Shown here in pieces: positions 24,235-32,491 of a stretch of 64,000 nt of DNA (within the stretch, counting starts at the first letter, position 1; each line of letters starts with the position of its first letter). The notes beneath the pieces are model-generated. The model searched no databases. It was given only the letters and a program-made list of their open reading frames with translations, and was not told the DNA's origin. The translations under genes and the position numbers were made by a program. The stretch covers positions 1-64,000 of the forward strand of contig NZ_LATM01000020.1 of assembly GCF_000972495.1 (NCBI RefSeq), given 5' to 3'. This stretch comes from Hymenobacter terrenus. GTDB taxonomy: Bacteria > Bacteroidota > Bacteroidia > Cytophagales > Hymenobacteraceae.

Positions 24235-24317
24235 AAGCAAAGGAAAGTACCAGACAGAACGCAAGCTCCTTCCTTACCAAAGAAGGGGTATTTCAGCTAC
24301 GCTGAGATGGTAGTAGC

Positions 24318-25271
24318 CTATTGGTCCATGGGCACATCCGACTGTGCATCTACGGCCTGGCCCGTATCTTTCTTGGGCTTGGGCTTGGGCTTCTTCTTAC
24401 CCGCAAGATTGTTAGTATACTCGATAATACGGCCCGCAATATCCTGCTTCGTAGCCTTTTCGATGCCTTCCAGCCCCGGCGAGGAATTAACTTCGAGCAC
24501 CAGCGGGCCGCGCTTGCTTTGCAGCATATCCACGCCGGCGATGCCCAGGCCCAGCGCTTTGGTAGCCAGCATGGCCGCGGCTTTTTCGGCCCGGCTAAGC
24601 TTTACCAAGGTGCCTACGCCACCGCGGTGCAGGTTGGAGCGAAATTCGCCCTCCTTGCCCTGGCGCTTCATGGCACCCACCACCTCGCCATCGACCACGA
24701 AGGCGCGCAAGTCGGCCCCCTTGCTTTCAGCAATGAATTCCTGCACGATTATGCGGGCTTTAAGGTTATGGAATGCCTCAATCACGGACTGCGCCGCTTT
24801 GGCCGACTCAGCCAGCACCACGCCCAGCCCCTGCGTGCCCTCCAGCAGCTTGATGATGACCGGTGCGCCGCCCACTTGGCTTATCATAGTCGGCACGTCT
24901 GCGGAGTAGTTGGTGAAGGCAGTTTTGGGCATGCCCACGCCGGCACGGCTCAGAATCTGCATCGAGCGCAACTTGTCGCGCGAGCGCACAATGGCTTGGC
25001 TGTCGACGGCAGTACGCACCTTCATCATCTCAAACTGCCGCACCACGGCCGTGCCGTAGAACGTGACCGAAGCGCCGATACGGGGAATGATAGCATCAAA
25101 CCCCTCCAGCCGCTTACCTTGATAGATGATGCCGGGGTGGCCCTTTTCCAGCACCAGATTGCATTGCAGATGGTCGATGACCACCGCTTCGTGGCCCCGC
25201 ACGGCGGCAGCCTCCACCAGCCGTTGGGTGGAATATGATTTCGGCTCACGCGAGAGAATGGCCAGTTTCAA
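24318..25271 (-). CDS. rimK: RimK-type ATP-grasp alpha-L-glutamate ligase
   Basis: 317 residues. The pre-ATP-grasp part (KLAILSREPKSYSTQRLVEA) and ATP-grasp core (VIIKLLEGTQGLGVVLAES; EFIAESKGADLRAFVVDGEV; GVDMLQSKRGPLVLEVNSSP) match RimK, which adds glutamates to ribosomal protein S6 or makes poly-Glu. The TTG at 25271 is chosen as start because it gives the family N-terminus; the only in-frame ATG lies 21 codons upstream in non-conserved sequence. The C-terminus carries a Lys/Pro-rich tail (KKKPKPKPKK), longer than usual. Confidence 0.9.
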   Translation of the reverse strand: MKLAILSREPKSYSTQRLVEAAAVRGHEAVVIDHLQCNLVLEKGHPGIIYQGKRLEGFDAIIPRIGASVTFYGTAVVRQFEMMKVRTAVDSQAIVRSRDKLRSMQILSRAGVGMPKTAFTNYSADVPTMISQVGGAPVIIKLLEGTQGLGVVLAESAKAAQSVIEAFHNLKARIIVQEFIAESKGADLRAFVVDGEVVGAMKRQGKEGEFRSNLHRGGVGTLVKLSRAEKAAAMLATKALGLGIAGVDMLQSKRGPLVLEVNSSPGLEGIEKATKQDIAGRIIEYTNNLAGKKKPKPKPKKDTGQAVDAQSDVPMDQ

Positions 25272-25341
25272 GGGATGGCAGCGGTTAGATGAAAGGAGGC
25301 AGTTGAAAGGAACCCGGGGCAAACTACGGCACAAAACCCGG

Positions 25342-25824
25342 TCAGTGCCGCGCGCGACGCGTTGCAGCGTGCGCCAGGGCTTTGTAGGAAAGGTTACGCT
25401 TGGCTACGTCGACCACGAAGCGACCTTGACGTAACAGGCTGCGCCCCAGCAATACGGGGTATTTCATGTCGGAGCGGTCAGAAAGAGAAAAATCAGCTTC
25501 AAAATCTTCGCCATACAACTGCACCACTGCCCGGATAACGTACCGCTCCTGCACTTCGCCATTGGAAGAGCGGATATCGCGCAGGGCAAATTGAGTGAAG
25601 GCTAGTGCGCGGCCGTCCGTGCCTTCGTGGCCGGGGTCGAGGAGGTTGACCAGTAACACGGGCCGTTGCTGCGCATCGGTACCGATACGGATATCAGTGC
25701 AGTGAATAGCGCTGGTATAAGCGCCCGTATCCACCTTGGCTTCTACGCCACCCAAGGCAAAAGCTGGGAAATCAACCAATTCGCGGCGGCCGAGCAGACG
25801 CTTAGGAGAACGGGCAGGAGTCAT
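25342..25824 (-). CDS. RimB-type retropepsin-like protease (ATP-dependent zinc protease family)
   Basis: 160 residues. Opens PKRLLGRRELVDFPAFALG and carries the aspartic-protease-like motif KVDTGAYTSAIH, then DFSLSDRSDMKYPVLLGRSL and GRFVVDVAKRNLSYK. These are the marks of the family labelled ATP-dependent zinc protease, now related to retropepsins; Pseudomonas RimB belongs here and works with RimK to limit glutamate tails. It lies 70 bp upstream of rimK on the same strand. The start at 25824 is chosen because the 42 upstream codons are not protein-like. Confidence 0.85.
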   Translation of the reverse strand: MTPARSPKRLLGRRELVDFPAFALGGVEAKVDTGAYTSAIHCTDIRIGTDAQQRPVLLVNLLDPGHEGTDGRALAFTQFALRDIRSSNGEVQERYVIRAVVQLYGEDFEADFSLSDRSDMKYPVLLGRSLLRQGRFVVDVAKRNLSYKALAHAATRRARH

Positions 25825-26049
25825 GGAGAGAAAGGCAAACGAACAGCGAACAGGCTGCTGGCATTCAAAAATACGGGAGCACGCCTTAACAAAATGACTG
25901 CACCCGAGGCATAAAAGAAGAATACCTACTCCACGAATGATAATACACAAAACTCATGCAGCACGCTACAGCTATGGGCAGTCGACACGGAGCGGCGCTC
26001 AAGCACCAGCTGACGAATGTTCAGCAGCACGGCAACAACGAGTAGCGAA

Positions 26050-26976
26050 TCATGACGGGATGTTGGTATCGGCAACAAGATACAGAGGCCGCTGGCGCAC
26101 GTTGGCCGACAGCCGGGCAATGTACTCACCGATAATGCCCACCGCAATCAGCTGCACTCCACCCAAAAACAAAATGCTAATCATGAGCGAAGCCCACCCC
26201 GGCTCGTAGTCATGAGAAATAAATCGCGAGTACAGCGTGTAGAGCATCACCAAAAATGCTATGCCTGATACCAAAAACCCGCTTAGCGTGGCAAATTTTA
26301 GCGGTGCGTCAGAGAAGGCGGTAATGCCATCCAGCGCTAAGCGAATCATTTTGCGGTAGGTATAACCGGTTTCGCCACCAGCCCGCTCGGCGCGGTCATA
26401 TTCCACAAAGGTTTGACGATAGCCTATCCACGAAATCTGGCCGCGCAGAAACTTATTTTGTTCTGGCATCTTCTTCAATCCTTCCACCACCTTACGCGAG
26501 ATGATGCGGAAGTCGCCGGTATCCACCGGAATCGACACGCTGGTGATGCGAGCCAGGATGCGGTAAAACAAGCGGGCTGTAAACTTTTTGGCCGCGCTTT
26601 CACCCTGCCGCGAACGGCGCTTGGCATACACTACTTCGTAGCCAACCTGCATCTTTGCGTACAGGCTTGGGATGAGTTCGGGCGGGTCCTGTAAGTCAGC
26701 ATCAATAATGACTACGGCTTGGCCCCGGGTCGCATCCAGTCCGGCCGTGACGGCAATTTGATGCCCGAAATTCCGGCTCAGATCAATATAGCCTACTTGG
26801 GGGTCGCGGGCAGCCAATTCTAGCAGCAACTCCAGCGACCGGTCGCGCGAGCCGTCGTTGACAAAAACGAACTCGTAGCTCACTTCCATTGCCTCTAGCA
26901 CACCTTTCACGCGGCGGTGCAGAGCGACAATATTAGCTTCTTCGTTGTAGATGGGAATAACAACTGAAATATCCAC
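26050..26976 (-). CDS. Polyprenyl-phosphate glycosyltransferase (GT2, GtrB/DPM1-like)
   Basis: 308 residues. GT-A domain (1-210) with ISVVIPIYNEEANIVALHRR, the nucleotide and metal site VVIIDADLQDPPELI and DTGDFRIISRKV, then two membrane helices (about 234-255 and 268-292) at the C-terminus. Such enzymes load a sugar onto undecaprenyl phosphate on the inner face of the membrane for glycan modification. The start is GTG at 26976; a TACTTTTG -7 element (27031-27024) lies about 48 bp upstream. It is divergent from the GT87 gene, so the two probably serve one glycosylation pathway. Confidence 0.88.
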   Translation of the reverse strand: MDISVVIPIYNEEANIVALHRRVKGVLEAMEVSYEFVFVNDGSRDRSLELLLELAARDPQVGYIDLSRNFGHQIAVTAGLDATRGQAVVIIDADLQDPPELIPSLYAKMQVGYEVVYAKRRSRQGESAAKKFTARLFYRILARITSVSIPVDTGDFRIISRKVVEGLKKMPEQNKFLRGQISWIGYRQTFVEYDRAERAGGETGYTYRKMIRLALDGITAFSDAPLKFATLSGFLVSGIAFLVMLYTLYSRFISHDYEPGWASLMISILFLGGVQLIAVGIIGEYIARLSANVRQRPLYLVADTNIPS

Positions 26977-27094
26977 GGGCTTAACAAATCATCATTTAGG
27001 AAGCCAACAAGGCTCCGACCGAGCAAAAGTAGGCTTAATCAGGCAACGCCGGAGAGCTACCGCTACCTTTGTGTCCTCATTTTACCACTACCTC

Positions 27095-28297
27095 GTGTCC
27101 ATATTTGCTGCTCGCTTCCGTACGTTTCTGCTTCAGCCCAGTATGTTGCACTGGCTTTATGCTGGGCTCACCGTATTCATTACGGCTCAGCATTACTTTA
27201 AAGGCCCGAGCTCCTACAACAACTACCTGATTTTTATCAAGCCATTCTTTAACCTCATAGCGGGGAAAAACCTTTACCTCGAGTATCCGGAATATTACCA
27301 AGATACCTATAAATATAGTCCCACTTTTGCCTTGTTCATGGGCCCGCTAGCAGTGCTGCCTGTCTGGCTTGGCCTATTTCTGTGGAATGCCCTGAATAAT
27401 GCTGTATTCTACTTAGCTGCCCGACGCCTTTTTCCATCTGCCCGCAGGCAGGCTCTGTTCCTGCTACTCGTGCTCATCGACGTGCTCACGGCCCTGCACA
27501 ACTCCCAAGCCAATTGCCTGCTTGCTGGCCTCATGCTGTGGACCTATGTACATCTGCAAAACCGCCGCGCGGCCTGGGCTGGTTTGTGCTTAGCACTGGC
27601 CGCCTTCATCAAAGTCTACGGCATTGCTATAGGGCTGCTGTTTTTGTTCTACCCTGGTTTTTGGCGCAATGCGCTCTGGGCTGCTATATGGATAGTAGTG
27701 TTGGCTGTGGCGCCGCTTCTGGTAGTTTCGTGGCCAGCTTTTTTAATGATTTATCAGGGGTGGTACGACATCGTACGTGAATCAGCTACCGGCATCCAGC
27801 TTTCGCTTATTGGAATCATGCAAAGCTGGTTTGGCTTTCCATTACGGCTCAGGGGCCTGGTGCAAGCTGTAGGCTTAAGCTTACTCATGCTACCTCTAAT
27901 ATATCGCCGCGCTTGGCACGAAGCCGGCTACCGCCGGCTTTATCTAAGCTCCCTGCTCATATTTGTGGTCATTTTCAACCAAATGGCAGAGTCACCCACG
28001 TTTATTATTGCAATAACAGGGTTTATGTACTGGTTTATCTATTATGGTCGTCATGTGGTATTAGGCTGGCCACTTTTTTGGCTGGCATTTGTCTTCACTA
28101 CTCTTTCGGCTACTGATTTGCTGCCCCATTCCTTGCGAGAAGCTTATTTTGACGTCTACAAACTCAAGGCTGTGCCTATGGTACTGGCGTGGGCCGTCAT
28201 TCAAGGCCAGTTACTGCTCTATTACCGTTGGCAGCCCCAAAGCAACGAAAAAACAGAAGGCTCTTCCCCTTTTATCACAAGCAAGCCATTGGCGTAG
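27095..28297 (+). CDS. Glycosyltransferase family 87 / DUF2029 integral membrane protein
   Basis: About 400 residues with ten or so membrane helices. The first extracytoplasmic loop YNNYLIFIKPFFNLIAGKNL leads to YKYSPTFALFMGPLAVLPVW, the pattern of GT87 polyprenyl-phosphate-mannose-dependent transferases (GT-C fold). It would use the lipid-linked sugar made by a GT2 such as its divergent neighbour. The start is uncertain: I use the GTG at 27095, placed 23 bp after a perfect -7 element (TACCTTTG, 27064-27071); ATG 27143 and GTG 27071 are alternatives. GC content is a little lower than its neighbours. Confidence 0.75.
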   Translation: MSIFAARFRTFLLQPSMLHWLYAGLTVFITAQHYFKGPSSYNNYLIFIKPFFNLIAGKNLYLEYPEYYQDTYKYSPTFALFMGPLAVLPVWLGLFLWNALNNAVFYLAARRLFPSARRQALFLLLVLIDVLTALHNSQANCLLAGLMLWTYVHLQNRRAAWAGLCLALAAFIKVYGIAIGLLFLFYPGFWRNALWAAIWIVVLAVAPLLVVSWPAFLMIYQGWYDIVRESATGIQLSLIGIMQSWFGFPLRLRGLVQAVGLSLLMLPLIYRRAWHEAGYRRLYLSSLLIFVVIFNQMAESPTFIIAITGFMYWFIYYGRHVVLGWPLFWLAFVFTTLSATDLLPHSLREAYFDVYKLKAVPMVLAWAVIQGQLLLYYRWQPQSNEKTEGSSPFITSKPLA

Positions 28298-28350
28298 TGA
28301 AGCACTGGGCATTTGCGGGCTGATTAAAAGACAATTGCCGTTCTGTCAGC

Positions 28351-28669
28351 ATGCATACCAAATCGGTAGCACGGTCCTACCTTGGTCGTCGCTGACCAGC
28401 ATCAAGCCATCGGACAGATATGAGAAGGCACACCGAGCGGCCTCAACTTTCCTGGCCCTGCAACCAACCTTAGACGAAGGTTTGGTAGCTGGTAGCATTG
28501 CCAGTGGCATCCAGCTTCACCACATATAATATGGTAGCCACTCTTTGCTACTGCGATTCCAGGAGCCGTGTTCGGGGATGAATATTTGGCTGCGGTACTG
28601 GGCGTCGAACTTAGTATCAGTATAAAATTTCATGCCCAGCACGGCTACGTGCGTGCCCAGCTTGCGAGT
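28351..28669 (-). pseudogene. Decayed C-terminal fragment of a PQQ-dependent sugar (sorbosone-type) dehydrogenase
   Basis: Reading leftward from about 28669, one frame gives LGTHVAVLGMKFYTDTKF then YRSQIFIPEHGSWNRS. The next frame gives VVKLDATGNATSYQTFV, a stop, GWLQGQES, a stop. A third reads SDGLMLVSDDQGRTVLPIW. Joined, these match the end of soluble PQQ sugar dehydrogenases (EHGSWNRS ... VKLD..G..TSY..F..GWLQG ... DG.LLVSDD..G.IYRI). At least two frameshifts and two stops are present, and nothing of the N-terminal beta-propeller is found, so it is a relic. Confidence 0.75.
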
Positions 28670-28837
28670 GGGCTTAGTATGCATCGGCGCCGCTCAATGG
28701 TTGCCAGTCGGCGGTGGTCTGGTAAAAACCCTAGGGTTAATAGTTCCTCCGCAACACCGCCCAGGCCGATAGCCAGACCGCAGTCCAAGTGGGAACTCAA
28801 AAAAAAGCCGGTCAAAAATTGAGTCCCCCTACCTGGG

Positions 28838-28868
28838 GGATTCAAAAAAAGGTCCGTTTTTTGAATCC
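28838..28868. repeat. Perfect 12-bp hairpin between two gene relics
   Basis: GGATTCAAAAAA / TTTTTTGAATCC around the loop AGGTCCG. It is preceded by a second small hairpin with arms TCCCCC / GGGGGA (about 28823-28840), so the two can compete. It could be a terminator relic or the end of a lost mobile element. Confidence 0.55.
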
Positions 28869-28904
28869 TCCCTTAGCTTCTCCCTCAGTCCCTTCTGTGC
28901 CCCC

Positions 28905-29284
28905 AATGAACGCCTGACGACCACCCGCGCCCACTTCGGCCTGAGCCAGCGCGAGGCGGCTCAGTTACTGGGCACCCACGTCAATCACGACGAGACGAGC
29001 CGCCGTTTCCTGCCCTGCGCCGGTAGGCCTTTCACGCGGTGGGCCGGGTCGCCCCTGCCCCGCCGCGGCCGATGCGACTAACCCGCTGCCGGGCCCTCAC
29101 CAAGCCCGCCTGCCGGTCTGCATGCAGAAGCTGCCGTGCTGGCCGCCCTCGAAGCCCCAGCAGATTGAGATAGATGGTTAAAACTACCTTTCTGGCCCTG
29201 CCAGGCGCAATTTACTATTACCGAGCCGTCGTAGCACGCCTCCGAAGTATCAATTGCGGTAGCCCAAGCGTAGGCAATAAGTGA
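28905..29284 (+). pseudogene. Decayed helix-turn-helix (XRE-like) regulator
   Basis: The first frame reads NERLTTTRAHFGLSQREAAQ then LLGTHVNHDETSRRFLP, the shape of a HTH domain (R-x-x-x-G-L-S-Q-x-E-x-A-x-x-L-G). No in-frame start is present and the frame ends at a TAA near 29079. A second frame further on reads FLALPGAIYYYRAVVARLRS and stops at 29284, resembling the C-terminal helices of the same kind of protein. Family assignment is by eye. Confidence 0.5.
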
Positions 29285-29326
29285 TTCGTGTTCGCCTCGC
29301 TAGTCCAACAGCTTTCTGCATTCCCA

Positions 29327-29866
29327 ATGGCCTCTCCTACCGTTTCCAATCGCATCCAGCTTGTGCAGGGCGACATCACCCGCCAAGAAGTCTCAGCCGT
29401 CGTCAACGCCGCTAATTCCACCCTGCTTGGTGGGGGCGGGGTCGATGGTGCTATCCACCGTACCGGCGGCCCTGCCATTTTGGAAGAGTGCCGCATCATT
29501 CGCGCCAGCCCTGATTACAAAGACGGCCTGCCGGCGGGCCAGGCTGTCATCACCACCGGCGGGAAACTGCCGGCCGCGCACGTCATCCACACCGTGGGCC
29601 CAATCTGGCACGGTGGCCAGCAAGGCGAGCCTGAACTGCTAGCCAATTGCTACCACAACAGCCTACGCCTGGCGGCCGAGCATCAATTGGCAAGCGTGGC
29701 CTTCCCCGGTATTAGTACTGGAGTGTATGGTTACCCAAAAAAGGAAGCTACGAGCATTGCCGTGCGCGAAGTGTGCCAGTGGTTATCCGAAAATCAGTTT
29801 CCTCAAACGGTCGTTTTCGTGACGTTTGATGACGAAAGCCGACGCCTGTACGAGCAGGAACTATGA
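29327..29866 (+). CDS. Macrodomain protein (O-acetyl-ADP-ribose deacetylase-like)
   Basis: 179 residues, a single macrodomain: VQGDITRQEVSAVVNAANST, LLGGGGVDGAIHRTGG, VIHTVGPIWHGG, FPGISTGVYGYPKKEA and a final FVTFDDESRRLYEQEL. The N-A-A-N and G-G-G-V-D loops and the ISTGVYGYP loop are those of MacroD/YmdB-type hydrolases that remove ADP-ribose from proteins or deacetylate O-acetyl-ADP-ribose. The ATG at 29327 is the start that fits the fold. It is convergent with ispH (20-bp gap). Confidence 0.92.
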   Translation: MASPTVSNRIQLVQGDITRQEVSAVVNAANSTLLGGGGVDGAIHRTGGPAILEECRIIRASPDYKDGLPAGQAVITTGGKLPAAHVIHTVGPIWHGGQQGEPELLANCYHNSLRLAAEHQLASVAFPGISTGVYGYPKKEATSIAVREVCQWLSENQFPQTVVFVTFDDESRRLYEQEL

Positions 29867-29886
29867 CGCCATCCGCAGACGACGGC

Positions 29887-30768
29887 TTACGCCAATTCAC
29901 CAACGGCTTCAATGCGCTCGGCTACCTGCTGCATGAGCCAAAGCGGCGTGCTGGTGGCCCCGCAAATGCCCACGGTGCTGGCCCCGGCAAACCACTCGTC
30001 CTGTACTTCCTCGGCATTTTCGACGAAGTAGCTGCGGGGGTTGTGCTGTTGCACCACGCTGAACAGCGCTTTGCCGTTGGAGCTTTTGCGGCCGCTCACA
30101 AAAATGATGACGTCGTACTCCACGGCAAACTTAGCCAAAGCTGGCTCACGGTTGCTCACCTGCCGGCAGATGCTATCGTTGGCGTCAAAGCTGTCCAGCA
30201 CACCGCCCGCCGCCACGATACGCGCTTCCATCAGCGCCTTCATCTTGTAGAAGCCCGCCGTACTCTTGGTGGTTTGGCTAAATAGAGTGACGGGACGGGC
30301 GAAATTAATCTGGTCCAAATCGGCCTCGTTCATCACGATGATGGCACGATTGCCCGTTTGACCGGTGAGGCCGGCAACTTCGGCGTGGCCCGGCTGGCCG
30401 TAAATTACAATTTGGCCGTCTTGGCGCTGGCTCAGGTCGAAAGCGTGCTTCACGCGGTTCTGCAGCTTGAGCACCACCGGGCAACTGGCATCAATCAACT
30501 CCAGGTTGTTTTGCAGGGCTAACTGGTAGGTTTCGGGCGGCTCGCCGTGGGCCCGGATGAGGACTTTGCAGTCGTGCAAGGTGGCCAGTTGCTCACGGTC
30601 GATGATGCGCAGGCCCTGCTGGTGCAGGCGCTCTACCTCCATACGGTTGTGCACGATATCGCCGAGACAGTAGAGCTGCTGGCCGTGGGCCAACTCATCT
30701 TCGGCCATTTGAATGGCGAATTCTACGCCGAAGCAGTAGCCGGAATTCTTATCAATCGTGACCTTCAT
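29887..30768 (-). CDS. ispH: 4-hydroxy-3-methylbut-2-enyl diphosphate reductase
   Basis: 293 residues. The last enzyme of the MEP isoprenoid pathway, a 4Fe-4S protein that reduces HMBPP to IPP and DMAPP. The three cluster cysteines are in SGYCFGVEF (C12), DASCPVV and NDSICRQVS; the substrate-binding His/Glu elements VRAHGEPPE-like (IRAHGEPPE) and YGQPGHAEVAG are present. A promoter (TTTG-N17-TACCTTTG) overlaps the 3' end of cmk, so it can be expressed apart from cmk although the two genes are 56 bp apart. Confidence 0.97.
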   Translation of the reverse strand: MKVTIDKNSGYCFGVEFAIQMAEDELAHGQQLYCLGDIVHNRMEVERLHQQGLRIIDREQLATLHDCKVLIRAHGEPPETYQLALQNNLELIDASCPVVLKLQNRVKHAFDLSQRQDGQIVIYGQPGHAEVAGLTGQTGNRAIIVMNEADLDQINFARPVTLFSQTTKSTAGFYKMKALMEARIVAAGGVLDSFDANDSICRQVSNREPALAKFAVEYDVIIFVSGRKSSNGKALFSVVQQHNPRSYFVENAEEVQDEWFAGASTVGICGATSTPLWLMQQVAERIEAVGELA

Positions 30769-30812
30769 GCTGAATGACTAACACCACGCGTCGGCGAGAG
30801 GGTTCGCCGGGG

Positions 30813-30841
30813 CAAAGGTACGACTACCCTCGCGGCGCAAA
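30813..30841 (-). promoter_or_regulatory. Bacteroidota-type promoter for ispH
   Basis: On the minus strand: TTTG (30841-30838), 17-bp spacer, TACCTTTG (30820-30813), a perfect TAnnTTTG -7 box. The expected start is near 30806, giving a leader of about 38 nt before the ATG at 30768. Confidence 0.55.
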
Positions 30842-31513
30842 TAGCGCGGCCGACACTCGTTCAAGCACAAAATCCACTTGCTCGTCAATTACGAGGTGCG
30901 TAGTGTCGAGTAATACGGCGTCGGCAGCGCGGCGCAGGGGGCTTTCGGCGCGGGTCGAGTCGAGGTGGTCGCGCTTGCGCAAATTTTCAATAATGTCTTC
31001 GAGCGGCACCTGCTCGCCTTTTTCAGCCAGCTCGGCCTGGCGGCGCTGGGCCCGCACCACGACGTCGGCAGTCATGAAAACTTTTACTTCGGCATCCGGA
31101 AAAACCGTGGTGCCAATATCGCGGCCATCCATCACCACGCCGCGCTTGCGCCCCATGCGCTGCTGTTGGGCCACCATGGCGTGCCGCACCATCGGGATAA
31201 CCGATACCTCGCTCACCGAATTGGAAATAACCATCTGCCGGATATCGTCCTCCCGGTTCACGCCGTCGAGTAAGACTTCGTTGCGGCCCGTGCGCCGGTT
31301 GCGGCGGAAGCTGATGTGCAGCGTGTGCAAAGCTTGCTCCACCTGCCCCAAATCCTCGAACGAAATGTTATGCTCCAACAAGTACAGCGTCACGGCCCGG
31401 TACATGGCGCCGGTATCAACGTAGGCGTAGTGCAACGCGGCAGCAACGGCTTTCGCGGTGGTGCTTTTGCCACACGAAGAGTAGCCATCAATGGCGATAA
31501 CGAGTTGTTTCAT
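30824..31513 (-). CDS. cmk: Cytidylate kinase (CMP/dCMP kinase)
   Basis: 229 residues. P-loop IDGYSSCGKSTTAKAVA at the N-terminus, YVDTGAMYRAVTLYLLEH, LLDGVNREDDIRQ, then VVMDGRDIGTTVFPDAEVKV and DHLDSTRAESPLRRAADAV: all the standard Cmk substrate and LID motifs. It phosphorylates CMP and dCMP. The start at 31513 (MKQLVIAIDGYSS) is the family N-terminus; a start six codons upstream is unlikely. It sits upstream of ispH, a pairing also seen as one fused or adjacent unit in other bacteria. Confidence 0.97.
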   Translation of the reverse strand: MKQLVIAIDGYSSCGKSTTAKAVAAALHYAYVDTGAMYRAVTLYLLEHNISFEDLGQVEQALHTLHISFRRNRRTGRNEVLLDGVNREDDIRQMVISNSVSEVSVIPMVRHAMVAQQQRMGRKRGVVMDGRDIGTTVFPDAEVKVFMTADVVVRAQRRQAELAEKGEQVPLEDIIENLRKRDHLDSTRAESPLRRAADAVLLDTTHLVIDEQVDFVLERVSAALFAPRG

Positions 31514-31544
31514 AACGACGCGGGCGGCCATTGGCCCCGCAAGA

Positions 31545-31949
31545 TTACGAAATCCAGGCCTTACGTACGGCAGGCAGGGTCTTTATCCGGGTCGGTACCG
31601 AGGCAAAAAAAGCCGCTACTGAGGCGCTTTCTCCCTCATTCAGTTGCGCATCGACCAAATGAAAGGGATTAAAAAAAAATCTTCCGGCCAGCCCGACACC
31701 GGTAGTACCGTCGCGCCCGGTGCCCCATTCGCCCCGGTATACCTGCACCAGGCAGTGCCCCAGAAAGCAGCCCAGGGCCATGATAACGCCCGGCCGCTCG
31801 GCCGCACCCAGCTCTCCACGCTGGGCCTGGATGAAGTTGGCGAGATGCGCCACGGCTTCGGCGTTGAAAGCTTTCAGCTTCAGCTGCTCGCGCACTTGCT
31901 CGGCAGCAGCCTGAATGGTATTGAGTGGATTGGAAGTGTCGTGAGCCAT
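31545..31949 (-). CDS. Hypothetical cytoplasmic protein
   Basis: 134 residues without signal peptide or membrane helix. The N-terminal half is helical (EQVREQLKLKAFNAEAVAHL), followed by RPGVIMALGCFLGHCLVQVY and a Gly-rich middle ending FFFNPFHLVDAQLNEGES. The pattern G-C-F-L-G-x-C-L...G-x-W faintly recalls DUF3806-like proteins, but I cannot assign it. It lies 31 bp upstream of cmk on the same strand and may be co-transcribed. Confidence 0.65.
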   Translation of the reverse strand: MAHDTSNPLNTIQAAAEQVREQLKLKAFNAEAVAHLANFIQAQRGELGAAERPGVIMALGCFLGHCLVQVYRGEWGTGRDGTTGVGLAGRFFFNPFHLVDAQLNEGESASVAAFFASVPTRIKTLPAVRKAWIS

Positions 31950-32260
31950 GAGAATAAAGATAATTATTGGGAGTACAACTACTGGCTACCACCGGGCATA
32001 CGGTGATAAAACTTCCCTTAAATTTTGCGAACCTCCCGCGTTTTTCTTCGTTTTTTCGGTCAACTAATCTCCTTTACCCCATCAACGACAGCCTTGCCCC
32101 AACGAAACCAGACTTTTGCTGGTACTAATAATTTATTTTATCCGTGAGAATTTATCAGTTCTTGTTGCTTACTTAAATGAGTGCGCAACGGCAGCCCCAT
32201 CATAACTCAGCCCAGGCACATAGTCACTGCCTCTTGGCTTTGTCGCCACACTCGCGGCAC
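31950..32260. other. Intergenic stretch, 311 bp
   Basis: No ORF with coding character. It is AT-rich around 32120-32180 (TTATTTTATCC, AATTTATCAG), as expected of a promoter region for the hypothetical gene ending at 31545. No clear -33/-7 pair, hairpin or RNA gene is seen. Confidence 0.4.
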
Positions 32261-32419
32261 CTAATGGCCGCACGGGCACGGCACTGACTTGCCGCCGCTG
32301 TGGTGCTTATACCAGCTGGTCTTCTTTTGCTGAGGCGTGCGACGAGCGCAGCCAACCAGGGTGCTGGCGCCCAGGCTCAGCAGCACGAGCAGTAACAGCA
32401 ACGACAGGGGTTTTCTCAT
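32261..32419 (-). CDS. Small lipoprotein (52 aa)
   Basis: MRKPLSLLLLLVLLSLGAST then LVGCARRTPQQKKTSWYKHH...PCPCGH. A textbook lipoprotein signal with cleavage before Cys 24, followed by a basic mature peptide of only 29 residues ending in a C-P-C-G-H motif. The lone C-x-C with nearby histidines could bind a metal, but that is speculation. It is much shorter than the open frame that contains it; upstream codons run back into the ade coding region on the other strand. Confidence 0.65.
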   Translation of the reverse strand: MRKPLSLLLLLVLLSLGASTLVGCARRTPQQKKTSWYKHHSGGKSVPCPCGH

Positions 32420-32491
32420 GGCCAGGTATTTTACTTCAAAGTTAAGGTTCTTTGCGGACCGCGCGGCTTTTCGCTTCCATCCAGCTAATTC

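Noticed and set aside
28568..28822. Plus-strand ORF in the 28.6 kb gap
   Set aside because: The minus-strand reading in three frames matches a PQQ sugar dehydrogenase end much better; this frame is an antisense shadow.
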